Positions 17,807 through 27,307 of a DNA stretch of 64,000 nucleotides are shown in pieces. Within the stretch, counting starts at the first letter, position 1; each line of letters starts with the position of its first letter. The stretch covers positions 1,112,001 to 1,176,000 of the forward strand of contig NZ_SUPW01000001.1 of the NCBI RefSeq assembly GCF_013337285.1, read 5' to 3'. Made by a program: the position numbers and the translations under genes. The notes under the pieces were generated by a model, which ran no database searches, was not told the DNA's origin, and was given only the letters and a program-made list of their open reading frames with translations. Source of the DNA: Agrobacterium tumefaciens (GTDB lineage Bacteria; Pseudomonadota; Alphaproteobacteria; Rhizobiales; Rhizobiaceae).

Positions 17807-19492
17807 TCAGGCGTAACGGGCGAAGAAAGCGCCCCATGCCGGAAGTTCTATGCTTCTGCCCTCAAGGCCGCTTGCAAAGCCGTGGCCTTCGAGAACCTCC
17901 CAGTTCCCTTCCGGCAGTGTCGCCTTTACTGCGGTCGCCGACAGATTGAAGAGGCAAAGAACGGTTTCGTTACCGAGCGTGCGGGTGTAGCTCGAAATCT
18001 CGCCCTCAACCGGCTGGAATTCGATACCGCCCTTGGCGAATGCCGGATGCTTTTTGCGGAAGGAGAGGAAGCGGCGATAGTGCTCCAGCACCGAGGCCTC
18101 GTTGCCCTGCTGGGCGCTGACGGCATTCTGCCTGTGCTCGGCCGGAATGGGCAGCCAGGTCTTGTCCGACGTCGAGAAGCCGGCCTGTGCATGGCCCGCA
18201 TCCCACACCATCGGCGTGCGACAACCGTCGCGGCCCTTGAATTCCGGCCAGAACTGGATGCCGTAGGGGTCCTGCAAATCCTCGAAAGCGATATCGGCTT
18301 CTGTGAGGCCGAGTTCCTCGCCCTCATAGATGCAGACGGAGCCGCGCTGCGTCATCAAAAGTGCTGAGAGAACCTTTGCGAAGGCGTGCTTGTCCTCGAC
18401 ATGCTCGCCCCAGCGGCTGACGTGGCGCACGACATCGTGGTTGGAGAAAGCCCAGCAGGCCCAGCCTTCCGGTGCGGCTTTCGCAAAATCCGCCTGCACA
18501 TCGGCAACGCGCTGCGGGGTGAGCGCATCGGGTGCGAGGAATTCGAAGGCGTAACACATCTGCATCTTGTCGTCGCCGGAGGTATATTCGCCGACGATTT
18601 CGAGGCCGCGCTGGCTGTCGCCCACTTCGCCGACGGCGGCGATGTCGGGGAATTCGTCCAGCACGGCGCGGAAGCGCTTCAGGAAGGCGATATTCTCAGG
18701 GCGGTTCTTGTCGTAGAGATGTTCCTGGAAGTTATAGGGGTTGACCGCAGGCGCGGTGGAGGCATTGCGGCGCTCGGGTGCCAGCGCCGGGTTGTCGCGC
18801 AATTCCAGGTCGTGGAAATAGAAGTTGATGGTGTCGAGGCGGAAACCATCGACGCCGCGCTTCAGCCAGAAGCGGGTGGCGTTCAGCAGTTCTTCCTGGA
18901 CTTCTGCGTTATGCAGGTTGAGGTCCGGCTGTGAGGTCAGGAAGTTGTGCATGTAATATTGCATGCGGGTCGGATCCCACTGCCAGCCCGAACCGCCGAA
19001 GATCGACAGCCAGTTGTTGGGCGGCGTGCCATCCGGTTTGGCGTCAGACCAGACATACCAGTCCGATTTCGCATTGTTGCGGCTGGCGCGGCTTTCCACG
19101 AACCATGGGTGCTGGTCCGAGGTGTGCGACAGGACGAGATCGATCATGACGCGAACACCGAGACGGTGCGCTTCGGCAATCAGGCCGTCGAAATCGGCAA
19201 GCGTGCCGAACATCGGGTCGACATCGACATAGTTCGAGACGTCGTAACCGAAATCCTTCATTGGCGAGGTGAAGAAGGGGGAAATCCAGATGGCGTCGGC
19301 ACCGAGACCGGCAATATGCGCCAGCCGGTCGGTGATGCCCTTGAGGTCGCCGATGCCGTCGCCATTGGAGTCCTGATAGGAGCGCGGGTAGATTTGATAG
19401 ATAACCGCACCACGCCACCAGTCCTTGTTGGGCGTCAAAGCGGAAGTCACCGGAGCGGTCATGGAAGTGTCCTGTTTGGTATGGGCGTTCAT
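17807..19492 (-). CDS. aglA: Alpha-glucosidase, GH13 family
   Basis: A cytoplasmic glucosidase of 561 residues that would release glucose from imported sucrose, maltose, trehalose or similar. GH13 features: IYQIYPRSYQDSNGDGIGDL at the N-terminus, region I DLVLSHTS, nucleophile Asp in GFRLDTINFYFHD, acid/base Glu in AAVGEVGD, and the transition-state Asp in FSNHDVVRH. There is no signal peptide. The ATG at 19492 is seven nt after the aglG stop. Its position between the permeases and the ATPase ties hydrolysis to import. Confidence 0.92.
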   Translation of the reverse strand: MNAHTKQDTSMTAPVTSALTPNKDWWRGAVIYQIYPRSYQDSNGDGIGDLKGITDRLAHIAGLGADAIWISPFFTSPMKDFGYDVSNYVDVDPMFGTLADFDGLIAEAHRLGVRVMIDLVLSHTSDQHPWFVESRASRNNAKSDWYVWSDAKPDGTPPNNWLSIFGGSGWQWDPTRMQYYMHNFLTSQPDLNLHNAEVQEELLNATRFWLKRGVDGFRLDTINFYFHDLELRDNPALAPERRNASTAPAVNPYNFQEHLYDKNRPENIAFLKRFRAVLDEFPDIAAVGEVGDSQRGLEIVGEYTSGDDKMQMCYAFEFLAPDALTPQRVADVQADFAKAAPEGWACWAFSNHDVVRHVSRWGEHVEDKHAFAKVLSALLMTQRGSVCIYEGEELGLTEADIAFEDLQDPYGIQFWPEFKGRDGCRTPMVWDAGHAQAGFSTSDKTWLPIPAEHRQNAVSAQQGNEASVLEHYRRFLSFRKKHPAFAKGGIEFQPVEGEISSYTRTLGNETVLCLFNLSATAVKATLPEGNWEVLEGHGFASGLEGRSIELPAWGAFFARYA

Positions 19493-19499
19493 GGAATTA

Positions 19500-20660
19500 T
19501 CAGCCTCCCTTGACGGAGCCTGCCAGCAGGCCGCGCACGAGATAACGTTGAAGGGCGAAGAACACGCCGAGCGGCACGATGATGGTGACGAAAGCCGAGG
19601 CGGTAAGGATTTCCCAATTGCCGCCGCGTGAACCGAGCAACGCGTTGAGCGCACCGGTCAGCACCAGCTCGTCCTTCTGCGTACCGAGGAAAACCATGGC
19701 GACGAGCAGGTCGTTCCAGGTCCACAGGAACTGGAAGATGGCGAAGGAGGCGAGTGCCGGGAAGGACAGCGGCAGGATGATCTTGACAAAGATTTCGAAA
19801 TCGCTCGCACCATCCACACGGGCGCTTTCGATGATCTCTTTTGGCAGGCCGGAAATATAGTTGCGCAGCAGATAGATGGCGAGCGGCAGGCCAAAGGCGG
19901 TATGCGCCAGCCAGATGCCGGCATAGGTTTTGGACGGCACGCCGAAGATAGTGCCGATTTCGTTATAGAGCCGCAGCAGCGGGATAAGCGACATCTGTAA
20001 CGGCACGACGATGAGGCCCACCACCATGGCAATCAGCAGATTGCGGCCGGAAAAGTTCATCCACGACAGGGCATAGGCGGCAAAGGCGGCGATGAGGATG
20101 GGGATGACGGTTGCGGGCACCGCCACCGTCAGCGAGTTGACGAAGGATTGGCCGATGCCTTCCGAGGTCAGCACCGTGCGATAATTGTCGAGCGTGAAGA
20201 CTGGCGGCGTGGCGACGGAAATATAGACGCGCTTGCCGCGAGAGCCTTCGAAGCTGGAGGCTTTGCTATATTCGTAAGTGCCGTCTTCATTGACGAGCAG
20301 GGTTTCGCCATCGCCAATGTCAGCAGCTTCGCCGGCCTTGAAGGCCGTCGGTTCCTGCACGCGAACACCGAAGGCTGCGACCTTGCCGCCTTGCCCGTTT
20401 TCGAAAACATTGCCTGATATGACGTAGCGGCTGCCGTCCTGCTTCTGCGCGGACGCATCGGCAAGGCGAACGGCCGCCGTCTGTTCGGAGCTTGAGAAGG
20501 CCGTCCACCAGCCAGACACGGTGATCTGGTCCTTGTCGCGCAGCGAGCTGACGAGAATGCCGAGCGTCGGTAGCAGCCAGAGCAGCACGACGACCAGAAC
20601 ACTGGCATGGACGATGAGGCGCGGCAGGCCGACACGGCGCAGACGTTTGATCATATTCAT
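19500..20660 (-). CDS. aglG: Alpha-glucoside ABC transporter permease AglG, with large periplasmic insert
   Basis: A MalG-type inner-membrane permease of 386 residues, about 100 longer than usual. TM1 is at residues 15-37, followed by a soluble stretch to about 170 (DKDQITVSGWW onward, with repeated beta-like segments) before TM2 (SFVNSLTVAVPATVIPILI). The EAA loop that docks the ATPase is IIESARVDGASDFEIFVKI. The start at 20660 is one nt after the aglF stop. The insert is a known trait of AglG-type proteins as I recall and probably faces the binding protein. Confidence 0.9.
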   Translation of the reverse strand: MNMIKRLRRVGLPRLIVHASVLVVVLLWLLPTLGILVSSLRDKDQITVSGWWTAFSSSEQTAAVRLADASAQKQDGSRYVISGNVFENGQGGKVAAFGVRVQEPTAFKAGEAADIGDGETLLVNEDGTYEYSKASSFEGSRGKRVYISVATPPVFTLDNYRTVLTSEGIGQSFVNSLTVAVPATVIPILIAAFAAYALSWMNFSGRNLLIAMVVGLIVVPLQMSLIPLLRLYNEIGTIFGVPSKTYAGIWLAHTAFGLPLAIYLLRNYISGLPKEIIESARVDGASDFEIFVKIILPLSFPALASFAIFQFLWTWNDLLVAMVFLGTQKDELVLTGALNALLGSRGGNWEILTASAFVTIIVPLGVFFALQRYLVRGLLAGSVKGG

Positions 20661-20661
20661 C

Positions 20662-21675
20662 TCAGCGGCCCTCCATCTCACGATTGGCCTGGCGAATGTT
20701 CCAGACCATGATAGGGGTGACGGCCGCCATGATGATGAGCGCGATGACAGCACTTCGGCCACTGTCGCCGCCGCCGCGGAACATCCAGTCGAACATGAGG
20801 TTGGCGAGAACCATGGTGTTCCATTGACCGTTGGTCATGGTCAGCACGATGTCGAAAACCTTGAGCACGAGAATGGTGATGGTCGTCCAGACGACGGCAA
20901 TCGTGCCCCAGATTTGCGGAACCATGATCTTCCAGAAAATCTGCCAGCCATTGGCGCCATCGATGACGGCCGCCTCGATGGTTTCTTCCGGGATGCCGCG
21001 CAGCGCCGCCGACAGGATGACCATGGCAAAACCGGTTTGAATCCAGATGAGGATGACCATCAGGAAGAAATTGTTCCAGAAAGGCATGGAAATCCACACC
21101 TCCGGGCTGCCGCCGAAAAACTCGACGATGGCGTTCAAGAGACCGATCTGCACCTGGCCTTCGGCGCGGTATTCATAGATGAACTTCCAGATGACGGACG
21201 CGCCGACGAAGGAGATCGCCATCGGCATGAAGACGATGGATTTGGCGATATTGCCCCACCAGATGCGGTCGGTCATGACGGCGATGACGAGGCCGAAGAA
21301 GGTACAGGCGGCCGGCACGACGGCGAGCCAGAGGATGTTGTTGAAGATCGACTGGCGGAAACCGGCATCGAAGAACGCCCAGCGGTAATTGGCAAGGCCG
21401 ACGAACTCGCTGCCTGTCCGGTCGTAAAACGACAGGATCAGCGTCGCGACAACGGGATAAACCAGATAGACGAGAAGCAGGATCAAGGCGGGGCCAACAA
21501 ACAGCCATGGCCGAACCGCCGCGCGGCGGTTGAGATTGCGCGATGCCTGCAGCACGTCTCCCGAGCGGACGGGAAAGATGACCTGCAACAATTTGTCGGA
21601 TAGCCAATAATAGGCGGCGCAGGCAAAAACCCCTGCCACCATGACGCCGATGGCAGAAACGAGTTGTTGAGCCAT
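20662..21675 (-). CDS. aglF: Alpha-glucoside ABC transporter permease AglF
   Basis: A MalF-type inner-membrane permease of 337 residues with about eight membrane segments; the first two (residues 5-27 and about 58-78) flank a short loop. The EAA motif TIEAAVIDGANGWQIFWKI is present for contact with AglK. It pairs with AglG to form the translocation channel. It lies between aglE and aglG in the operon, and its stop is adjacent to the aglG start. Confidence 0.92.
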   Translation of the reverse strand: MAQQLVSAIGVMVAGVFACAAYYWLSDKLLQVIFPVRSGDVLQASRNLNRRAAVRPWLFVGPALILLLVYLVYPVVATLILSFYDRTGSEFVGLANYRWAFFDAGFRQSIFNNILWLAVVPAACTFFGLVIAVMTDRIWWGNIAKSIVFMPMAISFVGASVIWKFIYEYRAEGQVQIGLLNAIVEFFGGSPEVWISMPFWNNFFLMVILIWIQTGFAMVILSAALRGIPEETIEAAVIDGANGWQIFWKIMVPQIWGTIAVVWTTITILVLKVFDIVLTMTNGQWNTMVLANLMFDWMFRGGGDSGRSAVIALIIMAAVTPIMVWNIRQANREMEGR

Positions 21676-21783
21676 GGTCCCCTCCCTTGATCCTTTCCGC
21701 GCCGCGCTGATTTATGCGGTCGTCGGGCCGTTCCTTTGGTAAAGGCCCGGCAGCAGCAAGCCGCCGGGCCTGATCCGGTATGT

Positions 21784-23145
21784 TTACTTCAGGCCGTCCC
21801 AGGCCTTCTGGATATCGGCCGCGACCTGATCGGCGGACTTGCCGCCGACGAAATCGATCATGCCGGTCCAGAATGCGCCGGCACCGATCTTGCCGGGCAT
21901 CAGGTCGGAACCATCGAAACCGAAGGTCGTCGCCGTGGTGAGGATTTCACCCTGGCGCTTCATCTGCTCGTTGGCATAGGTGTCGACATTCACACCCTTA
22001 TACGGCGTGAGGAAGCTGGACTGCGCCATCCACACTTCATGGGCGATCGGGGTTTTCAGGAATTCGACGAATGCCTTGGCGGCAGGCGCTTCCTTGGTGA
22101 CGGTGACGAGCGTGCCAGCGCCGAGAACCGGCTTGCCGAGTTCAGGCTTGGACGCGTAAGTCGGCATGTAGAAGAAATCCGCATCCGTTCCGACCTTGGT
22201 GCCCTCAGGGAAGAAGGACGGAATGAAGGACGCCTGATGATGCAGGTAGCACTTCGGCGGAATGTCGAAGAGGCCCTTGGGGCTATCGCGGAAGTCGGTG
22301 GAGGCGACAGCCGCCACGCCACCGCTCACGTATTTTTCGTTCTTGGCGAATTTGCCGAATTCGTTGATCGCTTCGACTACAGCCGGATCGGTGAACTTCA
22401 CCTCGTTCGTTGTCCACTTCTGGTAAACATCGAGCGGCTGCGTGCGCAACATCAGGTCTTCCACCCAGTCGGTTGCCGGCCAGCCGGTCGCACCGCCGGA
22501 GCCGAGACCGATGCACCAGGGCGTGCCGCCATCGGCGACGATCTGGTCGGTCAGCTTGAACAGGTCTTCCATGGTCTCGGGGACTTTATAGCCCGCTTCC
22601 TCGAAATTCTCAGGCACGTACCAGACGAGCGATTTCACGTCCGCCTTGAAGGGAAATGCAAAATAAGCCTTGTTGCCGTCCTTGCCCTTGTAACTGCCAA
22701 GATCGACCCAGGACTTGCCAGCGCCGTAATTTTCCTCAACCCATTTGGCGGTGTCATCGCCGAGCGGCACAAGGAATCCCTTGGCGGCGAGATCGGCCAG
22801 AAGGCCAGGCTGCGGCAGAATGGCGATATTGGGCGGCGAACCCGCCTGCGTGTCGATGACGATCTGCTGTTCGTAATTTTCCGACGAGGAATAGCGGACG
22901 GTCACTCCGGTCGCATCGGAGAAATAGGCAAGCACCGACTGGAACAGCGCCTCGTCCTCACCGCGCCATGGGCCGAAAATCGTCAGTGTCTGGCCCTTCA
23001 GGTCGGCATGGGCCGCCTTGAAGTCTTCGTAGCTTTTCCAGTTGAACTTGGCGTCCCCACCGGGCGCGAATTTCAGGTCGGCGGCAAAAGCCGCACCCGA
23101 CAGCAGCAACATCGAAGCCGCCGTCGCCAAAAGAGTCTTCCGCAT
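21784..23145 (-). CDS. aglE: Alpha-glucoside ABC transporter, periplasmic binding protein AglE
   Basis: A 453-residue solute-binding protein with a Sec signal peptide (residues 1-21, MRKTLLATAASMLLLSGAAF then cleavage near AFA-AD). The mature chain has the type-1 sugar-binding layout, with blocks such as LKGQTLTIFGPWRGEDE and CIGLGSGGATGWPATDW. It is the first gene of the operon and so should be the most abundant product. A 108-nt spacer separates it from aglF. The upstream gap holds the operators shared with the divergent aglR. Confidence 0.92.
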   Translation of the reverse strand: MRKTLLATAASMLLLSGAAFAADLKFAPGGDAKFNWKSYEDFKAAHADLKGQTLTIFGPWRGEDEALFQSVLAYFSDATGVTVRYSSSENYEQQIVIDTQAGSPPNIAILPQPGLLADLAAKGFLVPLGDDTAKWVEENYGAGKSWVDLGSYKGKDGNKAYFAFPFKADVKSLVWYVPENFEEAGYKVPETMEDLFKLTDQIVADGGTPWCIGLGSGGATGWPATDWVEDLMLRTQPLDVYQKWTTNEVKFTDPAVVEAINEFGKFAKNEKYVSGGVAAVASTDFRDSPKGLFDIPPKCYLHHQASFIPSFFPEGTKVGTDADFFYMPTYASKPELGKPVLGAGTLVTVTKEAPAAKAFVEFLKTPIAHEVWMAQSSFLTPYKGVNVDTYANEQMKRQGEILTTATTFGFDGSDLMPGKIGAGAFWTGMIDFVGGKSADQVAADIQKAWDGLK

Positions 23146-23193
23146 GTGATTTACCTCCCATCACATAAAAGCCTCAAAGCGTCCTCTTCCAAT

Positions 23194-23205
23194 CAAAGCG
23201 CTTTG
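23194..23205. promoter_or_regulatory. LacI-type operator near aglE
   Basis: CAAAGCGCTTTG is a perfect 12-bp palindrome 49 nt upstream of the aglE start. It fits the central-CG palindromes bound by GalR/LacI regulators, so AglR is the probable ligand. A second copy lies 157 bp away near aglR. Confidence 0.75.
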
Positions 23206-23350
23206 GCTGCTTATTCATCTCATTGTCATTGAGAAAGAGTCAAGAGGCTGTTTCTACGGAAAGGTTACCATGCCTTGCGAATAGTCATATTTATTTAGAA
23301 AGGCGGCTATCGTTTTCGATTGAGAAAAGCGGCAGAGGCTGGTAAAAATC

Positions 23351-23362
23351 TAAAGCGCTTTG
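23351..23362. promoter_or_regulatory. LacI-type operator near aglR
   Basis: TAAAGCGCTTTG shares the AAAGCGCTTT core of the operator at 23194-23205 and lies 60 nt upstream of the aglR start. Two sites centre to centre at 157 bp (about 15 helical turns) could allow looping. AglR binding and autoregulation are inferred. Confidence 0.72.
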
Positions 23363-23421
23363 GGAATCTGAGGAGAGGCTTTTGCCGTTTCCCAAGGCGC
23401 GCGCATGGAGGAAATACGGAC

Positions 23422-24447
23422 ATGAACCTGAAACAGTTGTCGCAACTGCTCGGCATTTCGCAGACCACCGTCAGCAGGGCGCTCAACGGTTATCCCGAGG
23501 TGAGCGCCGAGACACGCCGCCGTGTCATGGAGGCCGCCGAAAAGACGGGATATCGCCCGAATGCCGCAGCACAACGGCTGGCGACCGGTAAGGTCGGCTC
23601 CATCGGGCTTGTCATGCCGATTGGCGAACACCACCGTTCCGACGTGCATTTCGGCGAATTCCTGAGCGGCCTTGGCGAAGAAGCGTCGCGCAGCGGATTT
23701 CACCTCGTCATCATGCCGACGGAGCCGGAGAAGGAACGCGAAGCGCTGCGCGGGCTGGCGGCAAGCGGCAGTGTCGATGGTATCTATCTCGCTTATATGA
23801 AAAAGAACGACGCGCGTATCGCCATGATGCAGTCGCTCTCCCTGCCCTTCCTCGTGCATGGCAGGTCCGTCGGCGTGGAGGAGAATTATCCCTATCTCGA
23901 TGTGGATAATGAGGGTGCGTTTCGCGATGCGACCCAGCTTCTCCTCCAGCTTGGCCATACGCGCATTGGGCTTCTGAACGGCCCGGAGGGTTATGATTTC
24001 ACCTATCGGCGCTGTCTCGGGGTGGAGAAGGCCTTGGCTGCGAACGGCCTGACCCTGCACCCGAACAATAAAAGACATGGCAGCATGACGGATGAGGAAG
24101 GTTATCTCGGTATGGAGGCGCTGCTGTCCCGGCCGGAAAAGCCGACCGCCATTCTCTGCGCCAGTACCGCGCTTGCGCTCGGCGCGATCCGCTCGCTCAA
24201 CCAGCGCGGCTTAAAACCCGGCAGGGATATTTCGCTGATCGCCCATGACGACGTGCTGCCGCTGCTGAAGCCGGATAATTTTTCCGTGCCGCTCACCACC
24301 ACCCGCTCGTCGCTCAGGGCCGCTGGCGTGCGCGTCGGTCAACGCCTGATCAACCGGATCAAGTTCGCGCAAATGGAACCGCATCAGGAACTCTGGAAGG
24401 CGGAGCTTGTGGTGCGCTCTTCGACGGGGCCGGCTCCAAAAGCGTAG
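23422..24447 (+). CDS. aglR: LacI-family repressor of the alpha-glucoside operon
   Basis: A 341-residue regulator. The N-terminal HTH MNLKQLSQLLGISQTTVSRA and hinge YRPNAAAQRLATGK are diagnostic for LacI/GalR; the remainder is a sugar-binding periplasmic-protein fold (SIGLVMPIGEHH at the start of its first strand). The ATG at 23422 follows GGAGGAAA. It diverges from aglE with two palindromic operators in between. It is expected to repress aglEFGAK and itself until an alpha-glucoside is present. Confidence 0.92.
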   Translation: MNLKQLSQLLGISQTTVSRALNGYPEVSAETRRRVMEAAEKTGYRPNAAAQRLATGKVGSIGLVMPIGEHHRSDVHFGEFLSGLGEEASRSGFHLVIMPTEPEKEREALRGLAASGSVDGIYLAYMKKNDARIAMMQSLSLPFLVHGRSVGVEENYPYLDVDNEGAFRDATQLLLQLGHTRIGLLNGPEGYDFTYRRCLGVEKALAANGLTLHPNNKRHGSMTDEEGYLGMEALLSRPEKPTAILCASTALALGAIRSLNQRGLKPGRDISLIAHDDVLPLLKPDNFSVPLTTTRSSLRAAGVRVGQRLINRIKFAQMEPHQELWKAELVVRSSTGPAPKA

Positions 24448-24469
24448 CAGCCGGCCTGATCGCAAAAAC

Positions 24470-25369
24470 TCAGAACGTCGGCGCTGTCTTGCCCAGCGAA
24501 CGATAAGCGGCGATGACGGTGTTGGCCATCAGCATGGCGATCGTCATCGGGCCGACACCGCCCGGAACGGGCGAAATGGCAGCGGCAACGGCGCTTGCCT
24601 CGTCAAAGGCGACATCACCCACCAGCTTCGACTTACCTTCGCCCTTTTCGGGAGCCGGAATGCGGTTGATGCCAACATCGATGACGGTTGCGCCTGGCTT
24701 CACCCAGTCGCCCTTGACCATCGCCGCGCGGCCAACGGCCGCCACGAGAATATCGGCCGTCTTGCAGACGGTGGCGAGATCCTTGGTACGCGAATGCGCC
24801 ATCGTCACCGTGGCATTGGCGTTCAGGAGAAGCTGGCCCATCGGCTTGCCGAACAGGTTCGAGCGGCCGATGACGACGGCATTCAGGCCCGAAAGATCAT
24901 CGCCGTGAATGCTGCGCACCAAAAGCATGGCGCCGGCCGGCGTGCAGGAAATGAGGCCGGTGGCGAGATCGCCGGTCGCCAGCTTGCCGGCGTTCAACAC
25001 GCTCAGGCCGTCTACGTCCTTCTCGGGCAGGATCGACTGGATGATCTCATCGGAATTGAAGTGTTTCGGCAGGGGAAGCTGCACCAGAATGCCGTGAATG
25101 GAGGCATCGGCGTTCAGTTCGCCGACCAGCTTCAGAAGCTCACTTTGCGTCGTCTCTTCCGGCAGCGTGTGCTGGATGGAGTTGAAGCCGCATTGCTTGG
25201 CCATCTTGCTCTTGGAGTTCACGTAAGCATGGCTGGCCGGATCATTACCGACGATGACAACCGCGAGACCGGGCTTCACGCCCTTCTCCGTCTCAAGCGC
25301 TTCTGCCGATATGCGGACCGCCTCCGTTACCGAAGCCGCCTTCGCCTTCCCGTCAATCACAACTGCCAT
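24470..25369 (-). CDS. folD: Bifunctional methylenetetrahydrofolate dehydrogenase / methenyltetrahydrofolate cyclohydrolase
   Basis: A 299-residue cytoplasmic enzyme interconverting one-carbon tetrahydrofolate forms with NADP. Motifs: [13 protein letters not shown] carries the catalytic lysine, VQLPLPKHF is a FolD signature, [18 protein letters not shown] is the nucleotide-binding loop, and [15 protein letters not shown] closes the protein. The ATG at 25369 fits the family N-terminus. It is convergent with aglR (22 nt between stops) and appears monocistronic. Confidence 0.95.
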   Translation of the reverse strand: MAVVIDGKAKAASVTEAVRISAEALETEKGVKPGLAVVIVGNDPASHAYVNSKSKMAKQCGFNSIQHTLPEETTQSELLKLVGELNADASIHGILVQLPLPKHFNSDEIIQSILPEKDVDGLSVLNAGKLATGDLATGLISCTPAGAMLLVRSIHGDDLSGLNAVVIGRSNLFGKPMGQLLLNANATVTMAHSRTKDLATVCKTADILVAAVGRAAMVKGDWVKPGATVIDVGINRIPAPEKGEGKSKLVGDVAFDEASAVAAAISPVPGGVGPMTIAMLMANTVIAAYRSLGKTAPTF

Positions 25370-25446
25370 GCGTCTTGCTCCTGCTGGATTACGTTGGCCC
25401 CGTATGGTGCCCCCTTTGCAGGAATGCAAGCAAAAATGCAGCCTCG

Positions 25447-27219
25447 TCAGGCAGTTTTGCGGTAGTCGTCCTGGTGATCGGCGTAATCGGCGAGACGCTC
25501 TCTTAGATGCGCCAGCTCGCGTCTCAATTCCGCCAACTCCTCGGCTTCGGCCTGTTCATGATCGAAGTGTCCGGCAAGGGCTTCACTGAGCAATGGCGGG
25601 AGCTCCGATGACATTTGAGTGGCGCTTCTGACCGTTCGGTTACCCATCAGCACCTGCCGCACGCGCTCGTCCAGCGGCATATCATCGGCATCATTTGCAG
25701 CTTCGGCATAATAGTCTGCGAAGGCGTCTTCAGGCTGGACGTAATCTTCTGCGGCAAGGACTTCCAGATCATCGAAAACCGCCGGCTCAATTTGCTCGAA
25801 TTCGGAAAATTGCAGCGATTGCTCCGGCCCATCCATGGAAGCGGTAAGTCGCGCTTCATTTTCGACGGCCAGCGCGTCCTCTTGCTCCTCGTCATAGCGA
25901 CGATAGCTCAGAAGATAAAGGCTGCCCAGCAGACCGATCAGGCCGCCGCCACCTGCCATCATCGCCGCCTGCGTCAGATCACGCGACAGTTCGCCCGGTC
26001 CAGCCTTCTTTGCAAGGCGGGTTTCGATGGCGGGCGTGGAGGAAGAGGACAGCTCACGGCGCTCGCTCGCTTCCAGATAGGCATTTCTCGCTGTCTCAAG
26101 CTCAGCCTGCAATCGCGAAAGCTCACCGGGGGCGACGCCCAGAGCCTCTAAGCGGTCGAGGTGCTTCTTACGCTCGCCATTCGCGGTCGCAATCTCCTGG
26201 GCGATGCGCTTTTCATCCACCCGCAAACCTTCAACCACTTGGCGCAATGCGGGAGCCGCCAGCGCCTGTACGGCATCCACCGCATTCTGGGCGGCGATGC
26301 GGCGAGGGTGTTTGGGACCGTAATCAACCGAGACACTGGCAAGTGTCATGCTGGCGGTCGCGTGTTTCTGCCTGATATCCTCAAGCGCTGCGAAAGCCGC
26401 GCCGGCCGGCAAAGGCTTCGACAAAACATCATTCGGCTTGAGGGCGGAGGCTACCGTCAAATCTGCCTGAAGCGACTGCTGGTACTGTGTGCTGCCCGCA
26501 AGGCTGTCGTTCACCTCACGCAATTGCTGTTCGAGCTGCTGCACATCAGAGAGAACGGCATCGCCATGGCGCATCTGGAAGCCGTTCAATGCCGCTTCCG
26601 CCTCGTCCAGTCTTGTCCTTGCTCGCTCGGTCTCACGCATGGCGGGTGTCATGGTGCCGGCCTTGCCATCCGCCATGACCCGCATGGAAAGATAATCGGT
26701 CAGCCGCATCGCGCCTTCCGGCGTCGCGGCCTTCGAAGTCACGATCAGCGTATTTTCATCCGGCGTCAGCTCCAGCCGAATCGCCTCACCCACTGCGCCA
26801 TTCAATGCTTCTCGCGGCGAAAGCGAACGTGCGTCCGCGCCTGTCAAAAGATCGACGAGCAGGCCAAGCTCACCCTGATTGCGAACGCCCACCATATCGG
26901 CGGGTTTCAGCTTCAGATCGCCGCTGATCCGGTCAAGCCCGGCGGGAGATAACAGGGTGCGTCGCGCCATCGCCAGAAAGCGCGTCGCATCGGGCGCATC
27001 ATAGGACGACTGGGTGACCTCGATCCGGGCCTGCGAAACATATCCGCGAAAGCCGGAATCGATCAGCAGCAACGGAAGGGCCGCGCCGGTAACGGTAGCG
27101 GCAACGACGCAACCAGCAGTCAAAAGCCGCAGACAATGTCTGCGCCATTGCGACGGGAGTACGGCGACATCGTCCTCGTCGGGGCGGATCGCCATCATAT
27201 CCGGACTGTTATCAACCAT
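25447..27219 (-). CDS. GumC/Wzz-like polysaccharide co-polymerase without kinase domain
   Basis: A 590-residue inner-membrane protein. TM1 is at about residues 31-53 and TM2 near 418-436 ([20 protein letters not shown]). Between them lies a long periplasmic coiled-coil region (residues 190-410, with the family block [20 protein letters not shown]). After TM2 comes an acidic cytoplasmic tail of about 150 residues with no Walker motifs or tyrosine cluster, so it is not a BY-kinase. It probably sets the length or export of a polysaccharide. A WecG-type glycosyltransferase gene precedes it on the same strand. Confidence 0.75.
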   Translation of the reverse strand: MVDNSPDMMAIRPDEDDVAVLPSQWRRHCLRLLTAGCVVAATVTGAALPLLLIDSGFRGYVSQARIEVTQSSYDAPDATRFLAMARRTLLSPAGLDRISGDLKLKPADMVGVRNQGELGLLVDLLTGADARSLSPREALNGAVGEAIRLELTPDENTLIVTSKAATPEGAMRLTDYLSMRVMADGKAGTMTPAMRETERARTRLDEAEAALNGFQMRHGDAVLSDVQQLEQQLREVNDSLAGSTQYQQSLQADLTVASALKPNDVLSKPLPAGAAFAALEDIRQKHATASMTLASVSVDYGPKHPRRIAAQNAVDAVQALAAPALRQVVEGLRVDEKRIAQEIATANGERKKHLDRLEALGVAPGELSRLQAELETARNAYLEASERRELSSSSTPAIETRLAKKAGPGELSRDLTQAAMMAGGGGLIGLLGSLYLLSYRRYDEEQEDALAVENEARLTASMDGPEQSLQFSEFEQIEPAVFDDLEVLAAEDYVQPEDAFADYYAEAANDADDMPLDERVRQVLMGNRTVRSATQMSSELPPLLSEALAGHFDHEQAEAEELAELRRELAHLRERLADYADHQDDYRKTA

Positions 27220-27307
27220 CTGAAGCCGTCTGCCACGCTCGGTGCCGCCCGCAACGGGCGACTGTCAAAACCTTACGAGAGGTTAAAGGATCGTGGCAAA
27301 CAAATGG

